Positions 7,003 to 14,692 of a stretch of 37,266 nt of DNA are shown here, in pieces (position 1 is the stretch's first letter; each line of letters opens with the position of its first letter). The translations under genes were made by a program, and so were the position numbers. The DNA is from JAJTZA01 sp041749815 (GTDB lineage Bacteria; Verrucomicrobiota; Verrucomicrobiia; Chthoniobacterales; Terrimicrobiaceae). A model generated the notes under the pieces. That model was not told the origin of the DNA. It made no database searches and saw nothing but the letters and a program-made list of their open reading frames with translations. The stretch is from positions 1-37,266 of the forward strand of contig JBGTAR010000116.1 of the NCBI GenBank assembly GCA_041749815.1, read 5' to 3'.

Positions 7003-7022
7003 GAAAAATCTTTCTTCTTTCA

Positions 7023-7068
7023 AAAATTCGCCGAGAATTTTGTTAGTTTTGGCAGTTTAACAACTGCC
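7023..7068 (+). terminator. Two small hairpins after rplP
   Basis: AAAATTC (7023-7029) pairs with GAATTTT (7035-7041), followed by a T-rich stretch (GTTAGTTTT). GGCAGTT (7051-7057) pairs with AACTGCC (7062-7068) around a 4-base loop. Either could end the rpsC-rplP transcript or act in processing of the adjacent tRNA. Confidence 0.4.
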
Positions 7069-7075
7069 CGACCAA

Positions 7076-7157
7076 GCCGGCGTGGCGGAATTGGCAGACG
7101 CGCGCGACTCAAAATCGCGTTCCTTCGGGAGTATGGGTTCGACCCCCTTCGCCGGTA
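7076..7157 (+). tRNA. tRNA-Leu (anticodon CAA)
   Basis: The sequence folds as a class II tRNA. The acceptor GCCGGCG (7076-7082) pairs with CGCCGGT (7150-7156) and A73 is the discriminator. The D-loop word GGCGGAATTGGCAGACGC is leucine-type. The anticodon stem CGCGA/TCGCG holds the loop CTCAAAA, giving CAA. A long variable arm (TTCCTTCGGGAGT) and the T-loop TTCGACC follow. One T-stem pair looks mismatched. CCA is not encoded (AAT follows). It decodes UUG. Confidence 0.95.
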
Positions 7158-7159
7158 AA

Positions 7160-8188
7160 TCAACTGACGTCTGTTGAGATTAGCAGCCAATCATCATCCA
7201 CGGCTTCATAAGTCACCCGCTCGACTTCGCCGGATGGTGTGAGCTGATTCACCACATTGGTGCGGGGCGGAATATGACCGCTCGCAATGGACAGCAGTTG
7301 ATAGAGCATCGGTCTCTGGGGGAGGTAAGCCTGATTATACCAAAAGAAGCTGCGCTCCTGCTCTCTGGGGGCTGCCATTTCTGCTTCAAGAAGCGTGCGC
7401 TCGGATTCACTCGTCGGCGCGAGATAATCCAAAGCACCGCCGCGTAGCTCATTCAACCCATCAAAATTCCGCGTCCATGCGCAGACCTCCTGCCAATTTT
7501 TATAGTCCAGTGAAGACACATCTACGGGTTGGGCTGCAGCAAGCACGGAATCAATCAGACGGCCATAAAAGCCGGCATCTTTGAATGCCAGCGCTTCCCA
7601 GCCAAACCCGTCAAACATGTTGTGTCCCCCCACGATGTTTCCATACCACTGACTCGGGATGCCTTGGGGATTTTCCTTTAATCCATAAAATCGAAGCAGG
7701 TCTTTCACATGGGGATCAAGGCCGTCCAGTTCGGGAAAAAACTCATACTTCACCGGGGGACTGACAAACAGGACCGGCTTGAACTGACTACGTGCGAGCA
7801 CGATTTCATGCACGGTGCCCACGCTGTAGATATTTGTGGGGACAAAGGAGATCAAAAAGTCGGAAACATCTGTCATCCGGCAGTCGATATGAACGGTTTC
7901 CCAAAAATCGCGCTCAAACCTTGCCCGCGTGGAAGGGTTCGTCCAGAAGTCCTCTTCATACTCAGCTTTGGAAGGGAGGATGCCCTCGTGTCCATACTCG
8001 ACATGCCCGCGAATGGCCGGCTTGTTCCAGGGATCAAGCACCGTGATTCCCAGCGCCTTCAAAATCGGGGTGAGCAGCGCCCGCCAGCCAAGATATTTTT
8101 CAACCACCCGCGACCCGACAAAATCCATCGGCCCCGAGAGGTAAACACGCGTACCGTTTAACAGATTGTGTGGTTGTCCATTTGTCAT
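7160..8188 (-). CDS. Nucleoside 2-deoxyribosyltransferase-like protein
   Basis: This 342-residue protein has an N-terminal half resembling the nucleoside deoxyribosyltransferase/DUF4406 fold. It shows RVYLSGPMDF at the start, VLDPWNKP, and then MTDVSDFLISFVP with a GTVHEIVLA segment where the family has its catalytic Glu (GTxxEI). The C-terminal half is unusual and rich in aromatic residues, and I cannot match it. The ATG at 8188 is preferred to an upstream TTG at 8239 because the conserved SGPM strand follows closely. No signal peptide is present. The enzyme could act in nucleotide salvage or on a modified nucleoside, but this is not shown. It stands alone, ending 2 bases past the convergent tRNA-Leu and divergent to the epimerase gene. 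Confidence 0.6.
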   Translation of the reverse strand: MTNGQPHNLLNGTRVYLSGPMDFVGSRVVEKYLGWRALLTPILKALGITVLDPWNKPAIRGHVEYGHEGILPSKAEYEEDFWTNPSTRARFERDFWETVHIDCRMTDVSDFLISFVPTNIYSVGTVHEIVLARSQFKPVLFVSPPVKYEFFPELDGLDPHVKDLLRFYGLKENPQGIPSQWYGNIVGGHNMFDGFGWEALAFKDAGFYGRLIDSVLAAAQPVDVSSLDYKNWQEVCAWTRNFDGLNELRGGALDYLAPTSESERTLLEAEMAAPREQERSFFWYNQAYLPQRPMLYQLLSIASGHIPPRTNVVNQLTPSGEVERVTYEAVDDDWLLISTDVS

Positions 8189-8265
8189 TCTGCCTGGGAA
8201 AATATCAGCAATTCCAAAATATGTCTTGCGTTTTTGCAAATATAAGAAAAACTAATATATGACGA

Positions 8266-8697
8266 ATGAAAGCAGCCTTAAATCAGATTGATCATTTGGG
8301 CATCGCGGTGCGCTCGATTGAAACGGCCTTGCCGTATTACGAGAAGGTCCTTGGATTGACCTGTGAGCGCATTGAGGAGGTCCCATCCCAAAAAGTTCGC
8401 ACGGCCTTTTTTGATGTGGGAGGGGTTCACTTGGAACTTCTGGAGCCCACAGCAGCAGACAGCCCGATCGCCAAATTTTTGGATGACCGGGGGGAGGGGA
8501 TTCACCACATCGCCTTTCGCAGCAGCGACATTGTGGGACAGCTGGCTCAGGCCAAAGAAGAAGGCGTTCGGCTGATCCATGAGGCTCCCATTGACGGCGC
8601 TGGTGATAAGCTCGTCGCCTTTCTTCATCCCAAAAGCACACACGGCGTGCTGACAGAATTTTGTCAGAGCAAACCCCACAACTCCCCAAACACCTAA
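8266..8697 (+). CDS. mce: Methylmalonyl-CoA epimerase
   Basis: This 143-residue vicinal-oxygen-chelate protein interconverts (R)- and (S)-methylmalonyl-CoA. The metal ligands fall in the expected places: DHLGIAV near residue 10, GVHLELLEP around 63, GIHHIAF around 84, and the terminal HGVLTEF. Length is normal. It is the first gene of a plus-strand cluster encoding the sodium-pumping decarboxylase; mmdA follows after 5 bases. The pairing supports the methylmalonyl-CoA specificity of the decarboxylase. An A/T-rich divergent region upstream (about 8200-8262) probably holds its promoter. No SD is visible. Confidence 0.93.
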   Translation: MKAALNQIDHLGIAVRSIETALPYYEKVLGLTCERIEEVPSQKVRTAFFDVGGVHLELLEPTAADSPIAKFLDDRGEGIHHIAFRSSDIVGQLAQAKEEGVRLIHEAPIDGAGDKLVAFLHPKSTHGVLTEFCQSKPHNSPNT

Positions 8698-8702
8698 AAC
8701 TT

Positions 8703-10247
8703 ATGGCAATCTCGAAACATTTAATGAAAGACCTTCGCGAGCGGCGTAAGGCCATCATGGCCGGAGGCGGTGAAGAGAAATTGGAGGCCCGACGGAAGAA
8801 GGGTTTGATGACCGCAAGGGATAGGCTGGACAACATGTATCAGCCAGGAACATTTCTTGAGTTCGGGATGCATGCGCACCATAGCAACCGCAATTTTGGT
8901 ATGGACAAAAAAGTGCTGCCTGCTGATGCCGTGGTGACGGGAACCGGCCTGGTCGATGGAAGACCGGTGGCCTCATTTAGTCAGGATTTCACAGTCGCCG
9001 GGGGTTCTTTGGGAGCCATTCATGCCCAGAAAATCGTGGATGTCATGGACTATGCCCTGAGGTCCGGGATGCCGGTGGTCAGCTTTAATGATTCCGGTGG
9101 GGCGCGCATCCAGGAAGGCGTGGAGTCGCTCTCTGGTTACGGGAAGGTCTTTTTTAAGAACGTGTATCTTTCCGGGGTCGTCCCCCAGATTGCGGTCATC
9201 GCCGGTCCCTGCGCCGGAGGGGCGGCGTATTCCCCCGCGCTGACGGATTTCCTCATCATGGTCAAGGGCACTGCAAACATGTTCATTTGCGGACCGGATG
9301 TGATCCAGGCGGCCACCGGCCAGAAATGCACCATGGAAGAAGTGGGCGGATCCGCCGCGCACGCAAGCATCAGTGGAAACATTCATTTTGTGGCGGACAA
9401 TGATGCCCATGCCATCGCTCTGGTAAAAAAGCTACTCTCCTTCATCCCCTCCAACAACATCATGGATCCCCCGCACGACCTCAGTGTGCCCCTGGACTTG
9501 TCGCATGATTCCGGAATGAATGCGGTGATTCCCGAGGAAAGCAAGGCCGGTTATGATGTGCATGCTGTCATCAACCGGCTGGTGGATAAGGCGGATTTTT
9601 TGGAGGTCCAGCAGGAGTGGGCAAAAAATCTTGTGGTCGGTTTTGGCAGGATTCAGGGCCTTGTGGTGGGCATCATTGCCAACCAGCCGGCCGTGAAAGC
9701 GGGCACGTTGGATATTGATTCCTCGGATAAGGGCGCTCGATTCATCCGCTTCTGCAACATCTTCAACATCCCTCTTGTGACTTTGGTTGATGTGCCGGGC
9801 TTTATGCCGGGACTTCAGCAGGAACGCGGAGGAATTATCCGTCACGGCGCTAAAATGCTCTTTGCTTATGGAGCAGCCACGGTCCCCAAAATCACTGTCA
9901 TCCTTCGCAAAGCTTATGGTGGAGCCTATCTGGCCATGTGCAGCCAGGATTTGGGTGCAGATTTTGTGTATGCCTGGCCCACGGCGGAGATCGCTGTGAT
10001 GGGAGCGGAGGGCGCAGTCAAAATTCTCTACAAGCGGGAGATTGAAAAAGACCCCTCCTCGGAGCCCCAACTCATCAGCGACTATCGAAACACCTTTGCT
10101 TCGCCCTACCAGGCGGCAAGCAAGGGCCTCATCACTGACGTCATCGAACCATCCCAAACCCGTGCCGTTGTTGCGATGGCCCTGCGAAATACCTTATCCA
10201 AACGCGAAACCCGGCCGCCCAAAAAGCACGGCAATATCCCCCTCTAA
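8703..10247 (+). CDS. mmdA: Methylmalonyl-CoA decarboxylase alpha subunit (carboxyltransferase)
   Basis: This 514-residue carboxyltransferase of the crotonase-like acyl-CoA carboxylase superfamily moves CO2 from (S)-methylmalonyl-CoA to carrier-bound biotin and releases propionyl-CoA. The two halves carry the family signatures: PVVSFNDSGGARIQEGVESL with GPCAGGAAYSPALTDF in the first, and LVDVPGFMPGLQQERGGIIRHG with ILRKAYGGAYLAMCS in the second. The sequence alone would also fit a propionyl-CoA carboxylase beta chain. The adjoining biotin carrier, delta and membrane beta genes identify a Na+ pump instead. The start is ATG at 8703 (MAISKHLMKDL), 5 bases after mce. An upstream TTG in frame would overlap mce and is not favoured. 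Confidence 0.93.
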   Translation: MAISKHLMKDLRERRKAIMAGGGEEKLEARRKKGLMTARDRLDNMYQPGTFLEFGMHAHHSNRNFGMDKKVLPADAVVTGTGLVDGRPVASFSQDFTVAGGSLGAIHAQKIVDVMDYALRSGMPVVSFNDSGGARIQEGVESLSGYGKVFFKNVYLSGVVPQIAVIAGPCAGGAAYSPALTDFLIMVKGTANMFICGPDVIQAATGQKCTMEEVGGSAAHASISGNIHFVADNDAHAIALVKKLLSFIPSNNIMDPPHDLSVPLDLSHDSGMNAVIPEESKAGYDVHAVINRLVDKADFLEVQQEWAKNLVVGFGRIQGLVVGIIANQPAVKAGTLDIDSSDKGARFIRFCNIFNIPLVTLVDVPGFMPGLQQERGGIIRHGAKMLFAYGAATVPKITVILRKAYGGAYLAMCSQDLGADFVYAWPTAEIAVMGAEGAVKILYKREIEKDPSSEPQLISDYRNTFASPYQAASKGLITDVIEPSQTRAVVAMALRNTLSKRETRPPKKHGNIPL

Positions 10248-10289
10248 CCTGGATTATTTGATGTCACTCAATCCCAGAAAATCGAAAAC

Positions 10290-10682
10290 ATGAAAAAACT
10301 AAGAGTCACCGTTGATGGCAAAGCTTATGATGTGGTTGTTGAAGAACTGGATGGCGGCACCGACCCGGCTCCCGTGGTCTCCAGCAGCGCTGCCGCCCCC
10401 GCTTCAACAGCTTCCTCCGCAGCACCTTCCCCAGCCGCACCCATCCCAGACAACAAGCCTTCGGCCGCCCCGGGAGATATCACCAGCCCTCTTTCAGGCA
10501 AGGTTGTTACGATCGAGTGTGCTGTCGGTTCTTCCTTCGAAGCAGGGGCCACACTCATCGTTCTTGAGGCCATGAAGATGAATACCTTTGTCACCTCGCA
10601 GGCGGCAGGGGTCGTCAAAGCGATCCTCGTGAAAGAAGGAGACTCTGTGGAGGAAGGGCAGCCGCTTGTTTCTCTGCAATGA
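10290..10682 (+). CDS. mmdC: Biotin carrier subunit of methylmalonyl-CoA decarboxylase
   Basis: This 130-residue protein has a short N-terminal segment (KKLRVTVDGKAYDVVVEEL), an Ala/Pro/Ser-rich flexible linker (about residues 27-60) and a C-terminal biotinyl domain. The EAMKM motif places the biotinylated lysine at K96. The domain ends VKEGDSVEEGQPLVSL as expected. It carries the carboxyl group from the alpha subunit to the membrane beta subunit. Its TGA overlaps the delta start (ATGA at 10679-10682). A dedicated biotin protein ligase lies three genes downstream. Confidence 0.95.
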   Translation: MKKLRVTVDGKAYDVVVEELDGGTDPAPVVSSSAAAPASTASSAAPSPAAPIPDNKPSAAPGDITSPLSGKVVTIECAVGSSFEAGATLIVLEAMKMNTFVTSQAAGVVKAILVKEGDSVEEGQPLVSLQ

Positions 10683-11059
10683 ATTTCCTTCTCCCATTGG
10701 CCACAGAGTCCGTTGCCGGTCATATTGGGTTTCTCACAAACCTTCGCTACCAAACGGTCGGAGTCATGATTGTCATGACATCTTTGTGTGTTCTGGCCGT
10801 GCTCGTCACGGTGGTGGCCAAAGGGCTTTCGTTTTTTCCAACCGCTAAAAAATCCCCGGCTCCAGCCCCTGAAGCTCCTGTTGCGGTCACAAAGGATGGC
10901 ATTTCCCCCGAAATCCGGGCCGTCATTGCTGCCGCCATTCACGTTTCTCTCAAGTCTCCCCACAGGATCCTGCATGTCCAGTCGGTCCAGAATCCCCAGC
11001 TGCATGCCTGGTCGGTTGAGGGGCGGCGTCAGATTTTTCAATCCCACACGTTCCGCTGA
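10679..11059 (+). CDS. mmdD: OadG-family delta subunit of the Na+-translocating decarboxylase
   Basis: This 126-residue protein has one N-terminal membrane helix (about residues 28-48, VGVMIVMTSLCVLAVLVTVV), a Pro/Ala linker, and a C-terminal IRAVIAAAIHVSL...PHRI segment. It ends in the WSVEGRRQIFQSH motif typical of MmdD/OadG tails. The family anchors and organises the peripheral alpha and carrier subunits on the membrane beta subunit. The start overlaps mmdC by 4 bases. The beta gene begins 9 bases after its stop. The tail resembles full-length MmdD/OadG more than the short gamma chains of some pumps. Confidence 0.88.
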   Translation: MNFLLPLATESVAGHIGFLTNLRYQTVGVMIVMTSLCVLAVLVTVVAKGLSFFPTAKKSPAPAPEAPVAVTKDGISPEIRAVIAAAIHVSLKSPHRILHVQSVQNPQLHAWSVEGRRQIFQSHTFR

Positions 11060-11068
11060 AAACTCACC

Positions 11069-12418
11069 ATGTTTAAAGACTTTTTAGATTTTTTCACCCT
11101 CACCGGATTTCCCGAGATCACGTGGCAAATGCCCGTGATGTGGGTTGTCTGTCTGGTGCTTTTTTATCTTGCGGTTTACAAGGGCTTTGAGCCGCTGCTG
11201 TTGGTGCCCATTGCCTTTGGAGCGTTGCTGGCCAACCTCCCGGCCCCGGCTCTGACCACTGAGCCTCCCGGACCCGTGCTGAGCACGATGAGCGGAAGCG
11301 TTGTGGAGTGGCATGTGGCACCGGGAGCCATGGTTGAGGAGGGAGATTTGCTGGCCACCTTGCAAAGCTCCGATCCGGAGAAACCTGAACTTATCGAGTA
11401 TCGGGCCCCTTCCCATGGTCAAATCACGGAACTGGCCGTCATGCCCGGAGAAAGCCTGCAGGTGGGACAAAAGCTGGCCACCATTTTTAGCAGAGAACCA
11501 GGCGGGTTGTTTTATTACATCTCGCGAGGAATCGAGTGGGAGATTTTTCCTCCCCTCATCTTTCTTGGAGTCGGCGCCCTCACAGACTTTGGCCCCTTAT
11601 TGGCACGACCGGTCACCCTTCTTTTGGGAGCTGCTGCACAACTCGGAGTCGCGATGACCTTTCTCGCGGCGAGCTTTATGGGATTTTCCTCCGGAGAAAG
11701 TGCTTCGATTGCCATCATTGGCGGCGCAGACGGGCCCACGGCAATTTTTCTATCTGCCAAACTTGCCCCGCATTTGCTGCCCGCCATTGCCGTGGCGGCC
11801 TATAGCTACATGGCACTCGTTCCGATGATCCAACCTCCCATCATGCGGGCTCTCACCACAATGCCAGAACGCCTGATCCGAATGAAGTCCCTTCGTAAGG
11901 TCAGCAAATTGGAGAAGCTTGTGTTTGCATTGCTTGTGACCGTCTTCTGCATCCTTTTGGTCCCGGCCGCGGCTTCGCTGATTGGAATGCTCATGCTCGG
12001 GAACTTCTTCCGCGAATGCGGAGTGACCGACCGTCTTGTCAAAGCCTCTCAGAATGAAATCATTAATGTGATCACCATTTTCCTTGGAACCTCGGTGGGA
12101 ATCACCATGACCGGGGAACGTTTCCTCAAACCGGAAACGCTCATGATTCTCAGTCTGGGTGTGGTGGCATTCAGTGTCTCCACGGCTTCCGGGGTGATCA
12201 TGGCCAAGATCTTGAACCTTTTTCTTCCCGAAAAAATCAATCCGCTCATTGGTTCCGCCGGGGTCTCGGCCGTGCCCATGGCCGCTCGCGTTTCGCAAGT
12301 GGAAGGTCAACGGGCCGATCCCACCAACTTTCTCCTGATGCATGCCATGGGGCCAAATGTCGCAGGAGTGATTGGAACCGCCGTGATTGCCGGCTATTAC
12401 ATCGCAACGCTTAAATAA
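11069..12418 (+). CDS. mmdB: Na+-pumping decarboxylase beta subunit with internal biotinyl-like domain
   Basis: This 449-residue membrane protein decarboxylates carboxybiotin and exports Na+. Hallmarks are the EPLLLVPIAFGALLAN helix, GIEWEIFPPLIFLGVGALTDFGP, and GGADGPTAIF with D221 at the ion site. Later come EIINVITIFLGTSVG and the end segment AARVSQVEGQRADPTNFLLMHAMGPNVAG. Oddly, between the first helix pair and the GGLFYYISRGIE segment there are about 80 extra residues (roughly 60-142) that read as a barrel-sandwich biotinyl/lipoyl-like domain: SGSVVEWHVAPGAMVEEGDL, then YRAPSHGQITELAVMPGESL and QVGQKLATI. The turn that normally holds EAMKM is SSDPEKPELIE, so no standard biotin site exists. 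In usual GcdB/MmdB/OadB proteins this stretch is a short loop. Confidence 0.93.
   Translation: MFKDFLDFFTLTGFPEITWQMPVMWVVCLVLFYLAVYKGFEPLLLVPIAFGALLANLPAPALTTEPPGPVLSTMSGSVVEWHVAPGAMVEEGDLLATLQSSDPEKPELIEYRAPSHGQITELAVMPGESLQVGQKLATIFSREPGGLFYYISRGIEWEIFPPLIFLGVGALTDFGPLLARPVTLLLGAAAQLGVAMTFLAASFMGFSSGESASIAIIGGADGPTAIFLSAKLAPHLLPAIAVAAYSYMALVPMIQPPIMRALTTMPERLIRMKSLRKVSKLEKLVFALLVTVFCILLVPAAASLIGMLMLGNFFRECGVTDRLVKASQNEIINVITIFLGTSVGITMTGERFLKPETLMILSLGVVAFSVSTASGVIMAKILNLFLPEKINPLIGSAGVSAVPMAARVSQVEGQRADPTNFLLMHAMGPNVAGVIGTAVIAGYYIATLK
11246..11494 (+). other. Biotinyl/lipoyl-like domain inserted in the beta subunit
   Basis: These bases encode beta-subunit residues 60-142. Aligned by eye to the carrier protein of the same cluster, SG.VV, the V..G...E.G..L turn, and G.......V..G.S...GQ.L line up over the whole domain, but the biotin turn is replaced by a longer acidic/proline loop with a single lysine (K105). 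The reading frame is continuous with both flanks. The fold assignment is by pattern; the function is unknown. Confidence 0.7.
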
Positions 12419-12426
12419 TTCTCGTC

Positions 12427-13185
12427 ATGGAAAACTCAGAACCTCTTGCAAAAGTGTTTGTGGCTGGAGCCGCTGGATGGAGGGTCCAGACCCATGAAGT
12501 GGTTTCTTCCACGAATGATTTGGCTGCGGGCCTTCCTGCATGGTCTGCAGTCATCACAACCCAGCAAACCGAAGGCCGTGGTCGCTTCGGTCGCGCCTTT
12601 TGTTCCGGTCAGGGCGGCCTTTGGCTCTCCGCGGTTGTTCCAGCGGAGGGGAACCTCTCTGCTTGGGGGGGATTTTCGCTGGCTGTGGGACTGCACCTCC
12701 TCCATATGCTTGAGAAACTCGCCGTGCCGGGCGCTCGGTTGCGATGGCCGAATGATTTGATGGCCGGTTCCAAAAAACTGGGAGGACTGCTCATCGAGCA
12801 GGGAACGCGTGGAACGCTGACGGTTGGGCTGGGAATCAATCTTCAAAACCAGCCCTGGGAGGTTGATCCGGGGTTGAAATTGACCGCGACCCGCCTGCGA
12901 GATGTTCTGGAAAATCCTCCCTCTCTGATGGAGTTGCTGGTTCTTTGTCTGGACGCCATCGCCGAGGCTCATGCCGATCTGCCTGCCCGCGGATTACCGC
13001 TGGTGATCAAGTCGCTCAACGATCGCTGGCAGCAGTGTCTGGTCCGCCTCAGTTTGCATGACGAAAAATCGTTGGAGGGTCTTTTCCTTGGTTTGGATCC
13101 CACGGGCAACCTGCGCATTCAAGTGCCGGGGCTTGGAGAAAAAATCATCCCGCATCCTCAGGTGGAAAAACTCATAGAAATTTAA
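12427..13185 (+). CDS. birA: Biotin--[acetyl-CoA-carboxylase/decarboxylase] ligase
   Basis: This 252-residue protein is the catalytic and C-terminal domain of a biotin protein ligase without the N-terminal helix-turn-helix of E. coli BirA, so it should not repress biotin genes. Visible motifs are the VVSSTND segment, TEGRGRFGRAF (biotinyl-AMP loop), GGLWLSAVV, RLRWPNDLM with the SKKLGGLLIE lysine region, and GLGINL. Its gene starts 8 bases after the beta subunit. This placement suggests that it modifies K96 of the cluster's own carrier, and perhaps other biotin proteins. Confidence 0.92.
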   Translation: MENSEPLAKVFVAGAAGWRVQTHEVVSSTNDLAAGLPAWSAVITTQQTEGRGRFGRAFCSGQGGLWLSAVVPAEGNLSAWGGFSLAVGLHLLHMLEKLAVPGARLRWPNDLMAGSKKLGGLLIEQGTRGTLTVGLGINLQNQPWEVDPGLKLTATRLRDVLENPPSLMELLVLCLDAIAEAHADLPARGLPLVIKSLNDRWQQCLVRLSLHDEKSLEGLFLGLDPTGNLRIQVPGLGEKIIPHPQVEKLIEI

Positions 13186-13192
13186 TTAGACC

Positions 13193-14692
13193 ATGTCATT
13201 CCCAATCCTCTCCGCCAAAGAAGCTGCCGCATTGATCAACGATGGTGATGCCATCGGCTTCAGCGGATTCACCCCGGCTGGTGCCGCAAAGGCCATTCCC
13301 TCAGCCCTTGCCGAACGAGCGGAGGAGGAACATGCCGCTGGACGCCCCTTCAAAGTCGGGGTGGTGACGGGAGCCTCCACGGGGGATTCTCTCGACGGTC
13401 GCCTTGCGAGGGCTGACGCCATCGCTTGGAGAACCCCATACCAATCGAACAAATATCTCAGGCAAGCCATCAACTCCGGTCACACCCGGTTTTTTGACAT
13501 GCACCTCTCCACCCTGCCGCAGTCGATCCGTTACGGGTTTCTGGGCTCTTTTGATTGGTGTGTGATTGAGGCGGCAGATGTCACGGACGATGGCAAGATC
13601 ATTCCCACAACATCGGTTGGAGCAAGCCCCACCTTCTGCGCGGTTGCCAAAAACATCCTCATCGAACTCAATCGCTTCCATCCCCCCGCCCTGGCCGGGC
13701 TTCATGATATCTATGAACCTGCGGACCCGCCCCATCGTTTGCCAATCCCCCTTCTGAACTGCTCCGACCGGATCGGAGTTCCTTACATCCAGGTGGACCC
13801 CTCAAAAATTGTTGGGGTGGTCGAAACGAATCTCCCGGATGAGTCCGGGGGATTTAGCCCCGCTGACGAAACCACCCAAAAAATTGGGGGGAACGTGGCT
13901 GAATTTCTGGCCGCGGAAATCCGTGCTGGCCGGATTCCCAGGGAGTTTCTCCCTCTGCAGTCCGGCGTCGGGAATATCGCCAATGCCGTCCTTGCAGCGA
14001 TCGGTGAGCACCCTGACATTCCGCCTTTCGAAATGTTTTCCGAGGTCATCCAAGACTCCGTGATTGCCCTCATTCGGAGCGGCAAGTGCCGGTTCGCCAC
14101 AGGGACCTCGCTGACGCTCAGCCCCGATGTGCTCAAGGAGGTTTATGACGACCTGGATTTTTTTAAATCCCGAATCCTTCTTCGTCCCCAGGAAATCACC
14201 AACAACCCGGAGATGGTTCGTCGCCTCGGCATCATCACCATCAATACCGCCATTGAGGTGGACCTCTTTGGAAACGTGAATTCCACCCATGTGATGGGAT
14301 CTTCTATGATGAATGGCATTGGGGGTTCCGGGGACTTCACAAGAAATGGATACATCTCCATCTTCACCTGCCCCTCCCTTGCAAAAGGCGGAAAAATCAG
14401 CCCGATTGTTCCCTTGGTCAGTCATATGGACCATAGTGAACACTCGGTCCAAGTCGTGGTCACCGAACAGGGAGTTGCCGACCTCCGTGCCAAAACCCCT
14501 CATGAACGGGCTGCCCTCATCGTGGATCATTGCGCTCACCCCCAGTTCCGTCCGCAACTCCATGCCTACTTCGAAGCCGTTAAAGATGGCCATGTCCCGC
14601 AATCCCTTGGCGCCGCCTTTGCCATGCACGCCCAATTTCTCAAAACCGGGGATATGCGGGGCGTCGATTGGGCGGCTTATGGGCTGGTGTAG
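13193..14692 (+). CDS. Succinate/acetate-type CoA-transferase (AarC/ScpC family)
   Basis: This 499-residue class I CoA-transferase matches AarC and propionyl-CoA:succinate CoA-transferase proteins over its full length. The N-terminus has ALINDGDAIGFSGFTPAG. SEVIQDSVIALI carries the probable catalytic E284. Conserved glycine segments follow: GNVNSTHVMGSSMMNGIGGS and FTCPSLAKGGKISPIVPLV. VTEQGVADLR and CAHPQFRP are near the end. It lies 7 bases after birA. In this setting the likely reaction is propionyl-CoA plus succinate to propionate plus succinyl-CoA, closing the fermentation cycle. Acetate or acetyl-CoA could also be a substrate, as with family relatives. The 3' end overlaps the convergent surface-protein gene by 16 bases. 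Confidence 0.92.
   Translation: MSFPILSAKEAAALINDGDAIGFSGFTPAGAAKAIPSALAERAEEEHAAGRPFKVGVVTGASTGDSLDGRLARADAIAWRTPYQSNKYLRQAINSGHTRFFDMHLSTLPQSIRYGFLGSFDWCVIEAADVTDDGKIIPTTSVGASPTFCAVAKNILIELNRFHPPALAGLHDIYEPADPPHRLPIPLLNCSDRIGVPYIQVDPSKIVGVVETNLPDESGGFSPADETTQKIGGNVAEFLAAEIRAGRIPREFLPLQSGVGNIANAVLAAIGEHPDIPPFEMFSEVIQDSVIALIRSGKCRFATGTSLTLSPDVLKEVYDDLDFFKSRILLRPQEITNNPEMVRRLGIITINTAIEVDLFGNVNSTHVMGSSMMNGIGGSGDFTRNGYISIFTCPSLAKGGKISPIVPLVSHMDHSEHSVQVVVTEQGVADLRAKTPHERAALIVDHCAHPQFRPQLHAYFEAVKDGHVPQSLGAAFAMHAQFLKTGDMRGVDWAAYGLV

Noticed and set aside
13802..14635. Minus-strand frame opposite the CoA-transferase
   Set aside because: The sense strand carries a full-length conserved family; the antisense product looks random.
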